A stretch of 64,000 nucleotides of DNA, taken from positions 62,001-126,000 of the forward strand of contig NZ_JQGJ02000014.1 of NCBI RefSeq assembly GCF_000802155.2, given 5' to 3'. Under the pieces are notes generated by a model. That model was not told where the DNA came from, did not search any database, and saw only the letters and a list, made by a program, of their open reading frames with translations. The stretch's first letter is position 1. Each line of letters starts with the position of its first letter. The translations under genes and the position numbers were made by a program. Shown in pieces: positions 1-8,601 of the stretch. Source of the DNA: Pseudomonas frederiksbergensis (GTDB taxonomy: Bacteria; Pseudomonadota; Gammaproteobacteria; Pseudomonadales; Pseudomonadaceae).

Positions 1-206
1 AGGACGCCGTCGCCTTCGAGCACGATCCGGAAGCTCGATTGCATCCGGCCTTTTTGCGTGCAACGGGCGCCGAGGCTGGCCCGGGTGTCGCTCAGGTAGT
101 TGAGGTTGCAGGTCAATTGGCCTTGCAGGAATTTGCCGGCATCCACGCCGCGGACCGCGAGAACGCCTTCGTGGGACAGGGTGCAGAAAAAAGCGGAATC
201 AGCCAT
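1..206 (-). CDS. ygfZ: YgfZ folate-binding / Fe-S cluster repair protein, 5' part only
   Basis: Only the first 68 codons lie in the window; the gene runs off the left edge. The N-terminus begins MADSAFFCTL and contains GVDAGKFLQGQLTCNL followed by the CTQKGRMQSSFRI stretch, which is the GCV_T-like N-terminal domain of YgfZ. The family binds folate and helps maintain certain [4Fe-4S] enzymes such as MiaB. It is transcribed divergently from sdhE, the usual arrangement in gammaproteobacteria. The diagnostic KGCYxGQE motif lies outside the window, so the call rests on the N-terminus and the neighbourhood. Confidence 0.85.
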   Translation of the reverse strand, partial: MADSAFFCTLSHEGVLAVRGVDAGKFLQGQLTCNLNYLSDTRASLGARCTQKGRMQSSFRIVLEGDGV

Positions 207-355
207 GGGTCATCGCAGGGTAAAAAGTCTGGTAGACATCATAAGGGGACGCCCTTGAAATGGGTAGTTTACAAAGGTTCGGCGATGACCGACCAAAGCC
301 GTCTGTTCCGCCACGGCCGGGCCTGTATACTTGCGCTCTATTTGAGGAGCGCTCC

Positions 356-610
356 ATGGTCGAAGATGTTGAACTGAATCGCCTCTACTGGCACAGCCGC
401 CGCGGCATGCTTGAGCTTGACGTGTTGCTGGTGCCGTTCGTGAAAGAGGTCTATCCCCACCTCGATGAGGTTGACCGTGCATGCTACGTCCGCCTGCTCG
501 AGTGCGAAGACCAGGACATGTTCGGCTGGTTCATGGAACGCAGTGAGTCCGAGGATCCGGAGTTGCAACGCATGGTCCGGATGATCCTGGATCGTGTCCA
601 GCCCAAGTAA
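356..610 (+). CDS. sdhE: FAD assembly factor SdhE (succinate dehydrogenase assembly factor 2)
   Basis: An 84-residue acidic helical protein with the family signature RRGMLELD near residue 15 and the C-terminal DQDMFGWFM segment. SdhE proteins assist covalent flavinylation of SdhA and FrdA in the cytoplasm. Length matches the family (80-90 residues). The ATG at 356 is chosen because a GAGG Shine-Dalgarno sits at 344-347; the frame is open further upstream but without family similarity. It is divergent from ygfZ and overlaps the next gene, so the two are probably cotranscribed. Confidence 0.93.
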   Translation: MVEDVELNRLYWHSRRGMLELDVLLVPFVKEVYPHLDEVDRACYVRLLECEDQDMFGWFMERSESEDPELQRMVRMILDRVQPK

Positions 611-1046
611 TCGCTTCGAATGCCGCTGGCGCGCCTCCAGACGATTGCTGGCGGCGTACCTTTTGGCGCTGGTGCTCGCCCTTGTTTCGTTGTTGCTATT
701 GGCTATCCCCCTCGGGTATGCAGTCGTAGGTATCCTGCTGTGCCTGGGCCATGGCGCCTGGGTACTGCCGCGACATCTGTTATTGACCCATCGGCGAGCG
801 TTTCGTGGCTTGCGTCGCGATGCCGATGGCTGGCAGCTCTGGAGCACCGGGGGCGGCTGGCAGGCGGTGCAGTTGCGGCCCGACAGCCTCGCATTGCCGA
901 TGATCGTCGTGCTGCGCTTTCGCCTCCAGGGTGAGCGGCGGGTTCGCTCGCTGTGTGTGCCCCGCGATGCGCTGGCGCCGGATGTCCATCGGCGCCTGCG
1001 GGTACGACTCAGGTTCAGCCGGCGTAGGTGGGCGGCACCAGGATAG
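594..1046 (+). CDS. YgfX-like membrane protein
   Basis: A 150-residue protein with an Arg-rich N-terminus (FECRWRASRRLL), two adjacent hydrophobic segments at about residues 18-55 and a soluble basic C-terminal part. Size, topology and position directly after sdhE match YgfX (CptA), an inner-membrane protein paired with SdhE in enterobacteria, where it has been called a toxin acting on cytoskeletal proteins. That activity is known from E. coli and is not shown here. The GTG start at 594 lies inside the end of sdhE (17-nt overlap), suggesting translational coupling. The 3' end overlaps convergent nadB by 32 nt. Confidence 0.75.
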   Translation: MSSPSNRFECRWRASRRLLAAYLLALVLALVSLLLLAIPLGYAVVGILLCLGHGAWVLPRHLLLTHRRAFRGLRRDADGWQLWSTGGGWQAVQLRPDSLALPMIVVLRFRLQGERRVRSLCVPRDALAPDVHRRLRVRLRFSRRRWAAPG

Positions 1047-2631
1047 TGTCCAGCGCCTCCGGCAACAGGTCCGGGTAATCGAGGGTGTAATGCAGTCCTC
1101 GGCTTTCCTTGCGTTCCATGGCCGAGCGAATCATCAATTCGGCCACCTGAGCCAGGTTGCGGAGTTCGATCAAGTCCCGGCTGACTTTGTAGTTACTGTA
1201 GAACTCATCGATCTCGTCGAGCAGCAGGCGAACCCGATGCTGGGCCCGTTGCAGGCGTTTGTTGGTGCGCACGATCCCAACGTAATCCCACATGAAGCGC
1301 CGAAGTTCGTCCCAGTTGTGGGCAATGATCACGTCTTCGTCAGAGTCGGTGACCTGGCTGGCGTCCCACGAGGGCAGGGCGGCCGGGATGGCGATCTGCG
1401 GCAATTGCTCAAGAATGTCGGCCGCTGCCGAGCGGGCGTAGACGAAACATTCCAGCAGCGAGTTGCTGGCCATGCGATTGGCGCCGTGCAGCCCGGTAAA
1501 GCTGGTTTCGCCGATCGCATACAGGCCTGGGACATCGGTGCGGCCGAATTGGTCGACCATGACGCCGCCACAGGTGTAATGCGCCGCCGGAACCACCGGA
1601 ATAGGCTGCTTGGTGATGTCGATGGAAAATTCCAGGCAGCGTTCGTAGACCGTCGGGAAATGGCTCTTGATGAACGCTTCGGGCTTGTGGCTGATGTCCA
1701 GGTAGACGCAGTCGATGCCCAGGCGCTTCATCTCATGGTCGATGGCCCGGGCAACGATGTCCCGTGGGGCCAGCTCGGCGCGGGGATCGAAGCGTTGCAT
1801 GAAGCGTTCCCCGTTGGGCAGCTTCAGGTGCGCGCCTTCGCCGCGCAGGGCCTCGGTCACCAGGAAGCTCTTGGCCTGCGGGTGGTAGAGGCAGGTGGGG
1901 TGGAACTGATTGAATTCCAGGTTCGCCACCCGGCAACCGGAGCGCCAAGCCATGGCGATGCCGTCACCGCAGGCGCCATCGGGGTTGCTGGTGTAGAGAT
2001 AGACTTTTGCCGCGCCACCGGAAGCCAGGATGACGAAGCGCGCGCCGTAGGTGTCAACTTCACCGGTGCCGCGGTTGAGCACGTAGGCGCCCAGGCAGCG
2101 ATCACCGTCCAGGCCCAAGCGTTTCTCGGTGATCAGGTCGATCGCGACTCGCTGCTCCAGCAACTCGATGTTCGGTCGCTGCCGGGCCTGGGCCAGCAGG
2201 GTCTTGAAAATTGCCGCGCCCGTCGCGTCGGCGGCATGGATGATCCGGCGGTGGCTGTGACCGCCCTCGCGGGTCAGGTGAAACTCGAAGCCGCCGTCTT
2301 CAGTGCCGGACTGCTCATCGCGGGTAAACGGCACGCCCTGGTCGATCAGCCATTGGATCGCCTCCCTGCTGTGCTCGACGGTGAAACGCACCGCGTCCTG
2401 ATTGCACAGCCCGCCTCCGGCGTTGAGCGTGTCGTCGACGTGGGATTGGATCGTGTCGGCGTCATCCAGCACGGCCGCGACGCCGCCCTGGGCCCAGAAC
2501 GTCGAGCCGTTGGCGAGGTCGCCCTTGCTCAGTACGGCGATGCGCAGATGCGCGGGCAGGGTCAAGGCCAGGCTCAATCCGGCGGCACCGCTGCCGATTA
2601 CCAGTACATCATGTTGGAACTGTTGGCTCAT
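1015..2631 (-). CDS. nadB: L-aspartate oxidase NadB
   Basis: A 538-residue flavoprotein oxidising L-aspartate to iminoaspartate, the first step of de novo NAD synthesis. The N-terminal dinucleotide-binding motif GSGAAG is at residues 13-18. Further family motifs are NGSTFWAQGGVAAVL, the HSHRRIIHA segment, the EFNQFHPT active-site region and GLHGANRMASNSLLE. The C-terminal helical domain is complete and length is normal. It lies upstream of and divergent to algU across a 558-bp spacer, as in other pseudomonads, and its 3' end overlaps the YgfX-like gene tail to tail. Confidence 0.97.
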   Translation of the reverse strand: MSQQFQHDVLVIGSGAAGLSLALTLPAHLRIAVLSKGDLANGSTFWAQGGVAAVLDDADTIQSHVDDTLNAGGGLCNQDAVRFTVEHSREAIQWLIDQGVPFTRDEQSGTEDGGFEFHLTREGGHSHRRIIHAADATGAAIFKTLLAQARQRPNIELLEQRVAIDLITEKRLGLDGDRCLGAYVLNRGTGEVDTYGARFVILASGGAAKVYLYTSNPDGACGDGIAMAWRSGCRVANLEFNQFHPTCLYHPQAKSFLVTEALRGEGAHLKLPNGERFMQRFDPRAELAPRDIVARAIDHEMKRLGIDCVYLDISHKPEAFIKSHFPTVYERCLEFSIDITKQPIPVVPAAHYTCGGVMVDQFGRTDVPGLYAIGETSFTGLHGANRMASNSLLECFVYARSAAADILEQLPQIAIPAALPSWDASQVTDSDEDVIIAHNWDELRRFMWDYVGIVRTNKRLQRAQHRVRLLLDEIDEFYSNYKVSRDLIELRNLAQVAELMIRSAMERKESRGLHYTLDYPDLLPEALDTILVPPTYAG

Positions 2632-2908
2632 TCGAATGATTTCCGCTCAAAGCGACCCGTGAGGGGTTGGCGCCGGACATCCGCTTCAACGGGTCAGGCA
2701 GCCTTGCAGCCCACTAGTATATAGAGGGGGGGATCGGCACAATAGCCGGGCAATCATGGCGATGTGAAACCAGCGTGACGGAAAAGCGACACGCTTCGTC
2801 GGAACAGGGTTTTCCTGAAATGGCGACAACGCGACGTTTTCGAGGACGGAACGTTGTTTATCTCGTCACGGTTGCCAAATCTTCGTTTCGAAGGGCAGAA
2901 AATAGCGG

Positions 2909-2936
2909 GAACTTTTGCCAAGCGGCTACGTTCAAT
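2909..2936 (+). promoter_or_regulatory. Possible distal AlgU-dependent promoter of algU
   Basis: GAACTT (2909-2914) matches the sigma-E/AlgU -35 box. A TCAAT element at 2932-2936, 17 nt downstream, could serve as -10. The match is weaker than the proximal site. Multiple autoregulated promoters upstream of algU are known in P. aeruginosa. Confidence 0.4.
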
Positions 2937-3103
2937 AGACGGTTGTCTGCAAAAGGGAACAGCGTCGGGTTGGTGCAGGACTTCGATTCGAATCCTCGCC
3001 CGGCAGGCCCGGCGACAGATTATTCGCGCAGCCGGGGAATCTCGTGCTGCGTTTTTCGTGCGTGCCGGATCAGAGCGCGCCGGAAACTTGCTTGGAAGGG
3101 GGA

Positions 3104-3130
3104 GAACTTTTGCGAAAAGCCCGAGTCTAT
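3104..3130 (+). promoter_or_regulatory. AlgU (sigma-22) autoregulated promoter of algU
   Basis: GAACTT at 3104-3109 is followed after exactly 16 nt by TCTAT at 3126-3130. The AlgU/RpoE consensus is GAACTT-N16-TCTGA, so the -35 is perfect and the -10 matches at its conserved first bases. The site lies about 60 bp before the algU start, giving a short leader. Autoregulation of algU by this promoter class is established in Pseudomonas. Confidence 0.72.
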
Positions 3131-3189
3131 GTTTGCAAGCCCGGTCGATTAGTAGTGCAAGCCTCCTTCGAGCTTATCGAGGAGTGTTC

Positions 3190-3771
3190 ATGCTAACCCA
3201 GGAAGAGGATCAGCAGCTGGTCGAACGCGTTCAGCGCGGCGACAAGCGAGCTTTCGATCTGCTAGTGCTGAAATACCAGCACAAAATTCTCGGGTTGATC
3301 GTGCGTTTTGTGCACGACACCCATGAAGCCCAGGATGTTGCCCAGGAAGCCTTCATCAAGGCCTACCGCGCACTTGGAAATTTTCGCGGGGATAGCGCGT
3401 TTTACACGTGGCTTTACCGCATCGCCATTAACACGGCGAAAAACTATCTGGTTTCACGCGGCCGCCGGCCGCCGGATAGCGATGTGAGTTCTGAAGATGC
3501 GGAGTTCTACGATGGCGATCATGGCCTCAAGGACCTCGAATCACCGGAGCGAGCGTTGCTGCGGGATGAGATCGAAGGCACCGTCCATCGAACCATCCAG
3601 CAACTGCCCGAAGATTTGCGTACGGCTTTAACTTTACGCGAATTCGACGGTCTGAGTTACGAGGACATTGCGAGCGTCATGCAATGTCCGGTGGGTACCG
3701 TGCGCTCCCGGATCTTCCGCGCTCGGGAGGCCATCGATAAAGCCCTGCAACCGTTGTTGCAGGAAAACTGA
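3190..3771 (+). CDS. algU: RNA polymerase sigma factor AlgU (sigma-22, RpoE-like)
   Basis: A 193-residue ECF sigma factor beginning MLTQEEDQQLVERVQRGDKRAF. Region 2 contains DAQDVAQEAFIKAYRAL-type residues and the YTWLYRIAINTAKNYL segment; region 4 holds LREFDGLSYEDIASVM and GTVRSRIFRAREAI, the -35-binding helix-turn-helix. It directs envelope-stress and alginate genes and is held inactive by MucA. The ATG at 3190 follows a GAGGAG ribosome site at the right spacing; the frame is open upstream, but 193 residues is the family length. It heads the algU-mucA-mucB locus. Confidence 0.97.
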   Translation: MLTQEEDQQLVERVQRGDKRAFDLLVLKYQHKILGLIVRFVHDTHEAQDVAQEAFIKAYRALGNFRGDSAFYTWLYRIAINTAKNYLVSRGRRPPDSDVSSEDAEFYDGDHGLKDLESPERALLRDEIEGTVHRTIQQLPEDLRTALTLREFDGLSYEDIASVMQCPVGTVRSRIFRAREAIDKALQPLLQEN

Positions 3772-3801
3772 GACAGCGGCGACAGCCAAGAGAGGAACGC
3801 C

Positions 3802-4389
3802 ATGAGTCGTGAAGCCCTGCAGGAATCGCTGTCCGCAGTGATGGATAACGAAGCGGACGAATTGGAATTGCGTCGGGTATTGAATGCCTTCGACGATGTT
3901 GAAACCCGTGAGACCTGGGCCCGTTACCAGATCGCCCGGGCTGTCATGCACAAGGACCTGCTGCTTCCGCGCCTGGACATCGCTGCGGCCGTTTCTGCTG
4001 CATTGGCTGATGAAGCCGTACCGGCGAAAGCCTCCCGTGGTCCATGGCGTAGCCTGGGTCGCTTGGCTGTAGCTGCTTCGGTCACCGTCGCGGTATTGGC
4101 CGGTGTCCGGTTGTACAACCAGGACGAGATCGCTGGCGTGCAGATGGCGCAGCAATCCAACCAGCCAAGCCTGGCAACGCCACAGGTCAAGGGGCCTGCG
4201 GTACTGGCCGGCTACAGCGAAGGTTCGGAGGCCGCTGGCCCGATGAACAACGGTGTCTTGCAAGGACAGCCAGGCTGGCACGATCAGCGCCTGCCGAACT
4301 ACCTGCGCCAGCATGCCCAGCAGGCTGCGTTGAAAGGCACTGAAAGCGCGCTGCCTTACGCTCGTGCGGCCAGCTTGGAAAACCGTTAA
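3802..4389 (+). CDS. mucA: Anti-sigma factor MucA
   Basis: A 195-residue single-pass inner-membrane protein. The cytoplasmic N-terminal domain (MSREALQESLSAVMDNEADE) binds AlgU, a transmembrane helix spans about residues 87-103, and the rest is periplasmic and would interact with MucB. Length equals the intact family (194-195), so this is not one of the truncated alleles that cause mucoidy. Regulated proteolysis by AlgW and MucP releases AlgU in P. aeruginosa. It begins 30 nt after algU. Confidence 0.95.
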   Translation: MSREALQESLSAVMDNEADELELRRVLNAFDDVETRETWARYQIARAVMHKDLLLPRLDIAAAVSAALADEAVPAKASRGPWRSLGRLAVAASVTVAVLAGVRLYNQDEIAGVQMAQQSNQPSLATPQVKGPAVLAGYSEGSEAAGPMNNGVLQGQPGWHDQRLPNYLRQHAQQAALKGTESALPYARAASLENR

Positions 4390-4397
4390 GGAGGACC

Positions 4398-5345
4398 ATG
4401 CGCGCCATACCTCTCTTCTCGCTTCTGCTTGGTGGCTGGTGCGTGATTCCAGCCCATGCTGGCGAGGCTCAAGACTGGCTTAATCGTCTGAGCCAAGCCG
4501 AGCAACAGCAAAGCTTCCAGGGCACTTTCGTTTACGAGCGTAACGGTAGTTTTTCTACCCATAACATCTGGCATCGTGTTCAGGATGGTAAGGTCCGCGA
4601 GCGGTTGCTCCAGCTCGACGGTTCGGCACAGGAGGTCATGCGCATTGATGGACATACTCAATGCGTCAGTGGCACCTTGATCGCCGGGCTGGGAAATACA
4701 CCAGATGGCACTGCACGTACGCTCGATCCGCAAAAACTCAAGAATTGGTATGACCTTGCCGTAATCGGCAAGTCGCGCGTGGCTGGGCGTCAGGCGGTCA
4801 TCGTGGCGCTGACTCCGAAGGACCAGCATCGTTATGGGTTCGAACTGCATCTGGACAAGGAAACCGGGTTGCCGCTCAAGTCCTTGCTGTTGAATGACAA
4901 GGGACAGTTGCTCGAACGCTTTCAATATACCCGCCTGAATACCGCCGCACCTTCGGAGGCTGACCTGCAGGCCAGTGCCGAATGCACGGCTGTTGCCAAG
5001 GAGCCTGACAAGGCGACGGCAGTCAAGACCGCATGGCGTTCGGACTGGCTTCCGCCGGGCTTTGAATTGACCAGCAGTGTTACGCGAAATGACCCGGACA
5101 CCAAGGTGCCGGTCAACAGCCTCATGTACGACGACGGCCTGGCTCGGTTCTCGGTATTCCTGGAGCCGTTGAATGGCGCCACTGCCACCGATACCCGTAC
5201 GCAGTTGGGGCCGACCGCCGCCGTATCCCGCCGTCTGACCACGCCGCAAGGCGAAATGATGGTCACGGTGGTCGGTGAGATTCCTATCGGGACGGCCGAG
5301 CGGATCGCGCTTTCCATGCGCTCCGACGTCACGGCAGCCAAATAG
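4398..5345 (+). CDS. mucB: Periplasmic sigma-factor regulator MucB (RseB family)
   Basis: A 315-residue RseB-family protein with a cleavable signal peptide (cleavage near AHA-GEA, residue 21). The N-terminal lipoprotein-like domain includes FQGTFVYERNGSFSTHNIWHRVQDGKVRERL, and the C-terminal domain WRSDWLPPGFELT. MucB binds the periplasmic part of MucA and shields it from AlgW until envelope stress or lipids displace it. It starts 8 nt after mucA with an AGGAGG-like ribosome site, so the two are clearly cotranscribed. Confidence 0.94.
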   Translation: MRAIPLFSLLLGGWCVIPAHAGEAQDWLNRLSQAEQQQSFQGTFVYERNGSFSTHNIWHRVQDGKVRERLLQLDGSAQEVMRIDGHTQCVSGTLIAGLGNTPDGTARTLDPQKLKNWYDLAVIGKSRVAGRQAVIVALTPKDQHRYGFELHLDKETGLPLKSLLLNDKGQLLERFQYTRLNTAAPSEADLQASAECTAVAKEPDKATAVKTAWRSDWLPPGFELTSSVTRNDPDTKVPVNSLMYDDGLARFSVFLEPLNGATATDTRTQLGPTAAVSRRLTTPQGEMMVTVVGEIPIGTAERIALSMRSDVTAAK

Positions 5346-5460
5346 CCCAGTGCCCAGGTGATTCGATTGCGCAGGAGGCCGTTAACGCCAAGGCTTGATC
5401 GGTATGCGGAAACTTCCTGTCAGCATTTTCATTTGCAAAAAAACGATTTTTTTTCTATTA

Positions 5461-5484
5461 GGTCAGAGCCGCTCGGCTCTGGCC
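5461..5484 (+). terminator. GC-rich hairpin between mucB and mucD
   Basis: GGTCAGAGCC and GGCTCTGGCC flank a GCTC loop, forming a strong 10-bp stem. The following bases (CCTTGTCTGTTTGCGG) contain few consecutive T, so it may be a weak terminator, an attenuator or an mRNA-stability element. It sits where P. aeruginosa carries mucC. A run of A and then T (5436-5457) precedes it. Confidence 0.45.
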
Positions 5485-5575
5485 TTGTCTGTTTGCGGAA
5501 CAAAAATACCGGAGTATCGTTCTCCCGTGTTTCTGCTCCATATCGCTTAACCATGCTCGTCGTAACGGGAGCCGT

Positions 5576-7003
5576 ATGTCGATACTACGCTTGAAAACCT
5601 ATCTCTCCATTTTTGCCACCGTGCTTGTGCTCGGCCAGGCCGTTCCTGCCGTGGCGGTCGAATTGCCCGATTTTACGCAATTGGTCGAGCAGGCTTCGCC
5701 CGCCGTAGTGAACATCAGTACGACGCAGAAGCTGCCGGAACGTCGGGTAATGGACCCGCAGATGCCCGACCTGGAAGGCCTGCCCCCCATGTTGCGCGAA
5801 TTCTTCGAGCGCGGGATGCCGCAACCACGGTCGCCGGGTGGTGGCCGCCAGCGGGAAGCGCAGTCCCTGGGCTCGGGTTTCATCATTTCACCGGATGGCT
5901 ACATCCTGACCAACAACCACGTGATCGCCGATGCCGATGAGATCCTGGTACGCCTGGCCGATCGCAGTGAGCTCAAGGCCAAGCTGATCGGCACCGACCC
6001 TCGGTCCGACGTGGCGTTGCTCAAGATCGAAGGCAAGGACTTGCCCGTGCTCAAGCTTGGCAAATCCCAGAATCTGAAGGCCGGCCAATGGGTCGTCGCG
6101 ATCGGTTCGCCGTTCGGCTTCGACCACACCGTGACCCAGGGCATCGTCAGTGCCATCGGCCGCAGCCTGCCCAACGAAAACTACGTGCCGTTCATCCAGA
6201 CCGACGTGCCGATCAACCCAGGCAACTCCGGCGGCCCGCTGTTCAACCTCGACGGTGAAGTGGTGGGGATCAACTCGCAGATCTATACCCGTTCGGGTGG
6301 CTTCATGGGCGTTTCCTTCGCGATTCCGATCGACGTTGCCATGGACGTGTCCAACCAGCTGAAAAGCGAAGGCAAAGTCAGCCGTGGCTGGCTGGGCGTG
6401 GTCATCCAGGAAGTGAACAAGGACCTGGCCGAATCGTTCGGGCTGGAAAAACCCGCCGGTGCCCTGGTGGCGCAAATCCAGGACGGTGGTCCGGCAGCCA
6501 AGGGCGGCTTGCAGGTCGGCGATGTGATCCTCAGCCTCAATGGCCAGCCGATCGTCATGTCTGCTGATTTGCCGCACCTGGTAGGTGCCCTCAAGGCCGG
6601 GGCCAAGGCCAACCTCGAAGTCATTCGCGAGGGCAAGCGCAAGAACGTTGAACTCACGGTCGGCGCTATTCCGGAAGAGGGCAAGGAGCTGGATTCGCTG
6701 CCCAAGTCCGGCGTCGAGCGCAGCAGCAATCGCCTGGGCGTCGCGGTGGTCGAACTGACCGACGAGCAGAAGCGCACCCTGGAGTTGCAAGGTGGTGTGG
6801 CGATCAAGGAAGTGCAGGAAGGTCCTGCTGCACTGATCGGCCTGCAACCAGGCGACATCATTACGCACCTGAATAACCAGGCCATCGGATCCGCCAAGGA
6901 ATTCACCGATATCGCCAAGGCGCTGCCGAAGAATCGCTCGGTATCGATGCGCGTCCTGCGTCAAGGACGTGCGAGCTTCATCACGTTCAAGCTGGCCGAA
7001 TAA
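5576..7003 (+). CDS. mucD: Periplasmic serine protease MucD (DegP/HtrA family)
   Basis: A 475-residue HtrA protease and chaperone with an N-terminal signal peptide (about residues 1-27). The trypsin-like domain shows His115 in TNNHVIADADE, Asp145 in DPRSDVALLK and Ser218 in NPGNSGGPL; two PDZ domains follow (about 280-370 and 390-470). It removes misfolded envelope proteins and indirectly lowers AlgU activity. The ATG at 5576 follows a CGGGAG ribosome site. A 230-bp gap containing a hairpin separates it from mucB, so it may have its own promoter as in P. aeruginosa. A strong terminator follows. Confidence 0.96.
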   Translation: MSILRLKTYLSIFATVLVLGQAVPAVAVELPDFTQLVEQASPAVVNISTTQKLPERRVMDPQMPDLEGLPPMLREFFERGMPQPRSPGGGRQREAQSLGSGFIISPDGYILTNNHVIADADEILVRLADRSELKAKLIGTDPRSDVALLKIEGKDLPVLKLGKSQNLKAGQWVVAIGSPFGFDHTVTQGIVSAIGRSLPNENYVPFIQTDVPINPGNSGGPLFNLDGEVVGINSQIYTRSGGFMGVSFAIPIDVAMDVSNQLKSEGKVSRGWLGVVIQEVNKDLAESFGLEKPAGALVAQIQDGGPAAKGGLQVGDVILSLNGQPIVMSADLPHLVGALKAGAKANLEVIREGKRKNVELTVGAIPEEGKELDSLPKSGVERSSNRLGVAVVELTDEQKRTLELQGGVAIKEVQEGPAALIGLQPGDIITHLNNQAIGSAKEFTDIAKALPKNRSVSMRVLRQGRASFITFKLAE

Positions 7004-7017
7004 GCCAGTTACCGGCT

Positions 7018-7052
7018 GAAAAAAACCGCTTCGATATCGAGGCGGTTTTTTT
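7018..7052 (+). terminator. Rho-independent terminator after mucD
   Basis: AAAAAACCGC pairs with GCGGTTTTTT around the loop TTCGATATCGAG, ending in seven T at 7046-7052. It lies 15 nt after the mucD stop. The symmetrical A/T runs could also terminate the convergent bepA transcript. Confidence 0.9.
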
Positions 7053-7069
7053 ATGCCGGGCTGCTAGGT

Positions 7070-8503
7070 TCAGCCCATCATGTCCTTGACCATTCGCTCC
7101 TGCTCCATGAGCTCTCGCTGCCGTGCGTCGATCCGCGACGACAATGGGAAATTGCTTCCTGCGCGACGTTTGGCGAAATCCAGTTGTTGGATCGCCTGGC
7201 GATAGTCTCCCACCAACGCGAAGTACTCGGCGCGGGCCTGGTGCAAGCCGATGATGTTGCCCGACAGGCCGCGTGTCTCGGCGACCATGTACCAGACGTC
7301 CGGATCGTCCGGACGGCTTTTGAGCAGGGTTTCCAGCGCTTTTTCCGCATCAGCGGGACGATTCTGCTTGAGTAGCAGGTCGACACGAACTTGGTTGAGC
7401 GGGTAATTGCCCGGGTACTGGGTCAGCAGCCGGTCGACACGCGATTGAGCGTCCGGCAGCTTGTTGCTGGTGATGTCCAGATCGACCTGGGCCAGGTTGT
7501 AGATGATTTCGTTGGGCGATTTAGCCAGCAAGGGCTTGAGGTTCTCCCGCGCTTCATTCAACTGGCCGCCCTTGATCTGTGCGATCGCCAGGCCATAGCG
7601 GGCCACATCGTTCTTTGGATTTTCGTCCAGCAGCGCGCGAAAGCGCTTGGCGGCAAGCCCCGGGGTTTCTTCATACGTCAATTGGACTCGGGCGCGAATC
7701 AGCTGATAGCGCATGCTGTCCTCGATCCCCCCCGGCTTGGCCTGTTCGGCGCGGTTACGGGTGTCGGCGATACGCGACTCGGTGACCGGGTGAGTCAGCA
7801 GGAACTCGGGAGGCCTGGCATCAAAGCGGTATTGGCGCATCAGGCGTTCGAACATAGTTGGCATGGACCGTGGGTCATACCCGGCTTTTTCCAGGTTCTG
7901 GATGCCGATGCGGTCCGCTTCCTGTTCGTTCTGGCGCGAGAAGCGTCGCTGTTCCTGGATGGCGGCGGCCTGGGTCCCGGCGATGGCGGCAATCCCGGCG
8001 TCGCCACCGCCAGCGGCGGCGACCACGATACCCGCCAGCAGAGCGGCCATCATCGGCACCTGCATGCGCTGTTGTGCTTCGACGCCACGGGCAAAGTGGC
8101 GCTGGGACAAATGCGCCAGTTCGTGGGCCATGACCGACGCGTATTCGCCTTCGGTCTGTGCGTTGAGGAACAGGCCGCCATTGACCCCGACGATTCCGCC
8201 AGGAGCGGCGAAGGCGTTGAGCTGCGGGCTGTTGATCAGGATGAATTCCAGGCGCCGGTCATTGACCTGGCTGGTTTCCACCAGCTTGTAGACGCTGGTT
8301 TCGACGTAGTCCTTGAGCTGCGGGTCGTTGAGCTGTGAAACCTGGCTGCGCAGCAGAGCCAGCCAGGCGCGGCCCAATTGGTGCTCCTGCTCTGGCGAGA
8401 CGATGGCAGAACTGGCATCGCCAAGTGACGGCAGGTCGTCGGCGAAGCCCGGTGAGGCGAGCAGGCAAGCGAGCGTCAGCAGGGTGGGGCGCAGAAATGT
8501 CAT
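7070..8503 (-). CDS. bepA: Periplasmic M48 metalloprotease/chaperone BepA-like
   Basis: A 477-residue protein with a signal peptide (cleavage near residue 21, GFA-DD). The M48 zinc motif HELAH is at residues 127-131, with NEQEADRIG supplying the third ligand Glu downstream. The C-terminal 200 residues are a TPR region (for example NPKNDVARYGLAIAQIKGGQLNEARENL). BepA proteins assist LptD and BAM-complex assembly or degrade stalled intermediates. The ATG at 8503 is preferred over a TTG at 8524 because the signal peptide starts there and AAGG lies 9 nt upstream. It converges on mucD. Confidence 0.9.
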   Translation of the reverse strand: MTFLRPTLLTLACLLASPGFADDLPSLGDASSAIVSPEQEHQLGRAWLALLRSQVSQLNDPQLKDYVETSVYKLVETSQVNDRRLEFILINSPQLNAFAAPGGIVGVNGGLFLNAQTEGEYASVMAHELAHLSQRHFARGVEAQQRMQVPMMAALLAGIVVAAAGGGDAGIAAIAGTQAAAIQEQRRFSRQNEQEADRIGIQNLEKAGYDPRSMPTMFERLMRQYRFDARPPEFLLTHPVTESRIADTRNRAEQAKPGGIEDSMRYQLIRARVQLTYEETPGLAAKRFRALLDENPKNDVARYGLAIAQIKGGQLNEARENLKPLLAKSPNEIIYNLAQVDLDITSNKLPDAQSRVDRLLTQYPGNYPLNQVRVDLLLKQNRPADAEKALETLLKSRPDDPDVWYMVAETRGLSGNIIGLHQARAEYFALVGDYRQAIQQLDFAKRRAGSNFPLSSRIDARQRELMEQERMVKDMMG

Positions 8504-8601
8504 GCACGAAGCCTTAGTCGACAAAGACCTTACTGTAGCCGGACAGCGTGTCCGGGACCAGATATTCTAGGCGGCTCGACGACCCGTTGCGGAGTGAAAC
8601 A

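Larger units (their letters stand above)
2632..3189. other. nadB-algU divergent intergenic region
   Basis: This 558-bp spacer holds no convincing gene. It carries two AlgU (sigma-22) promoter-like sites, annotated separately, oriented toward algU. Forward reading is open over much of it, but the translation has no family features. A tRNA T-arm-like stretch near 2984-2999 has no accompanying cloverleaf. Confidence 0.6.

Noticed and set aside
2984..3010. tRNA T-arm-like sequence with GATTCGAATCC in the algU leader
   Set aside because: No acceptor, D- or anticodon stem could be drawn around it, and the surrounding sequence is the algU leader.
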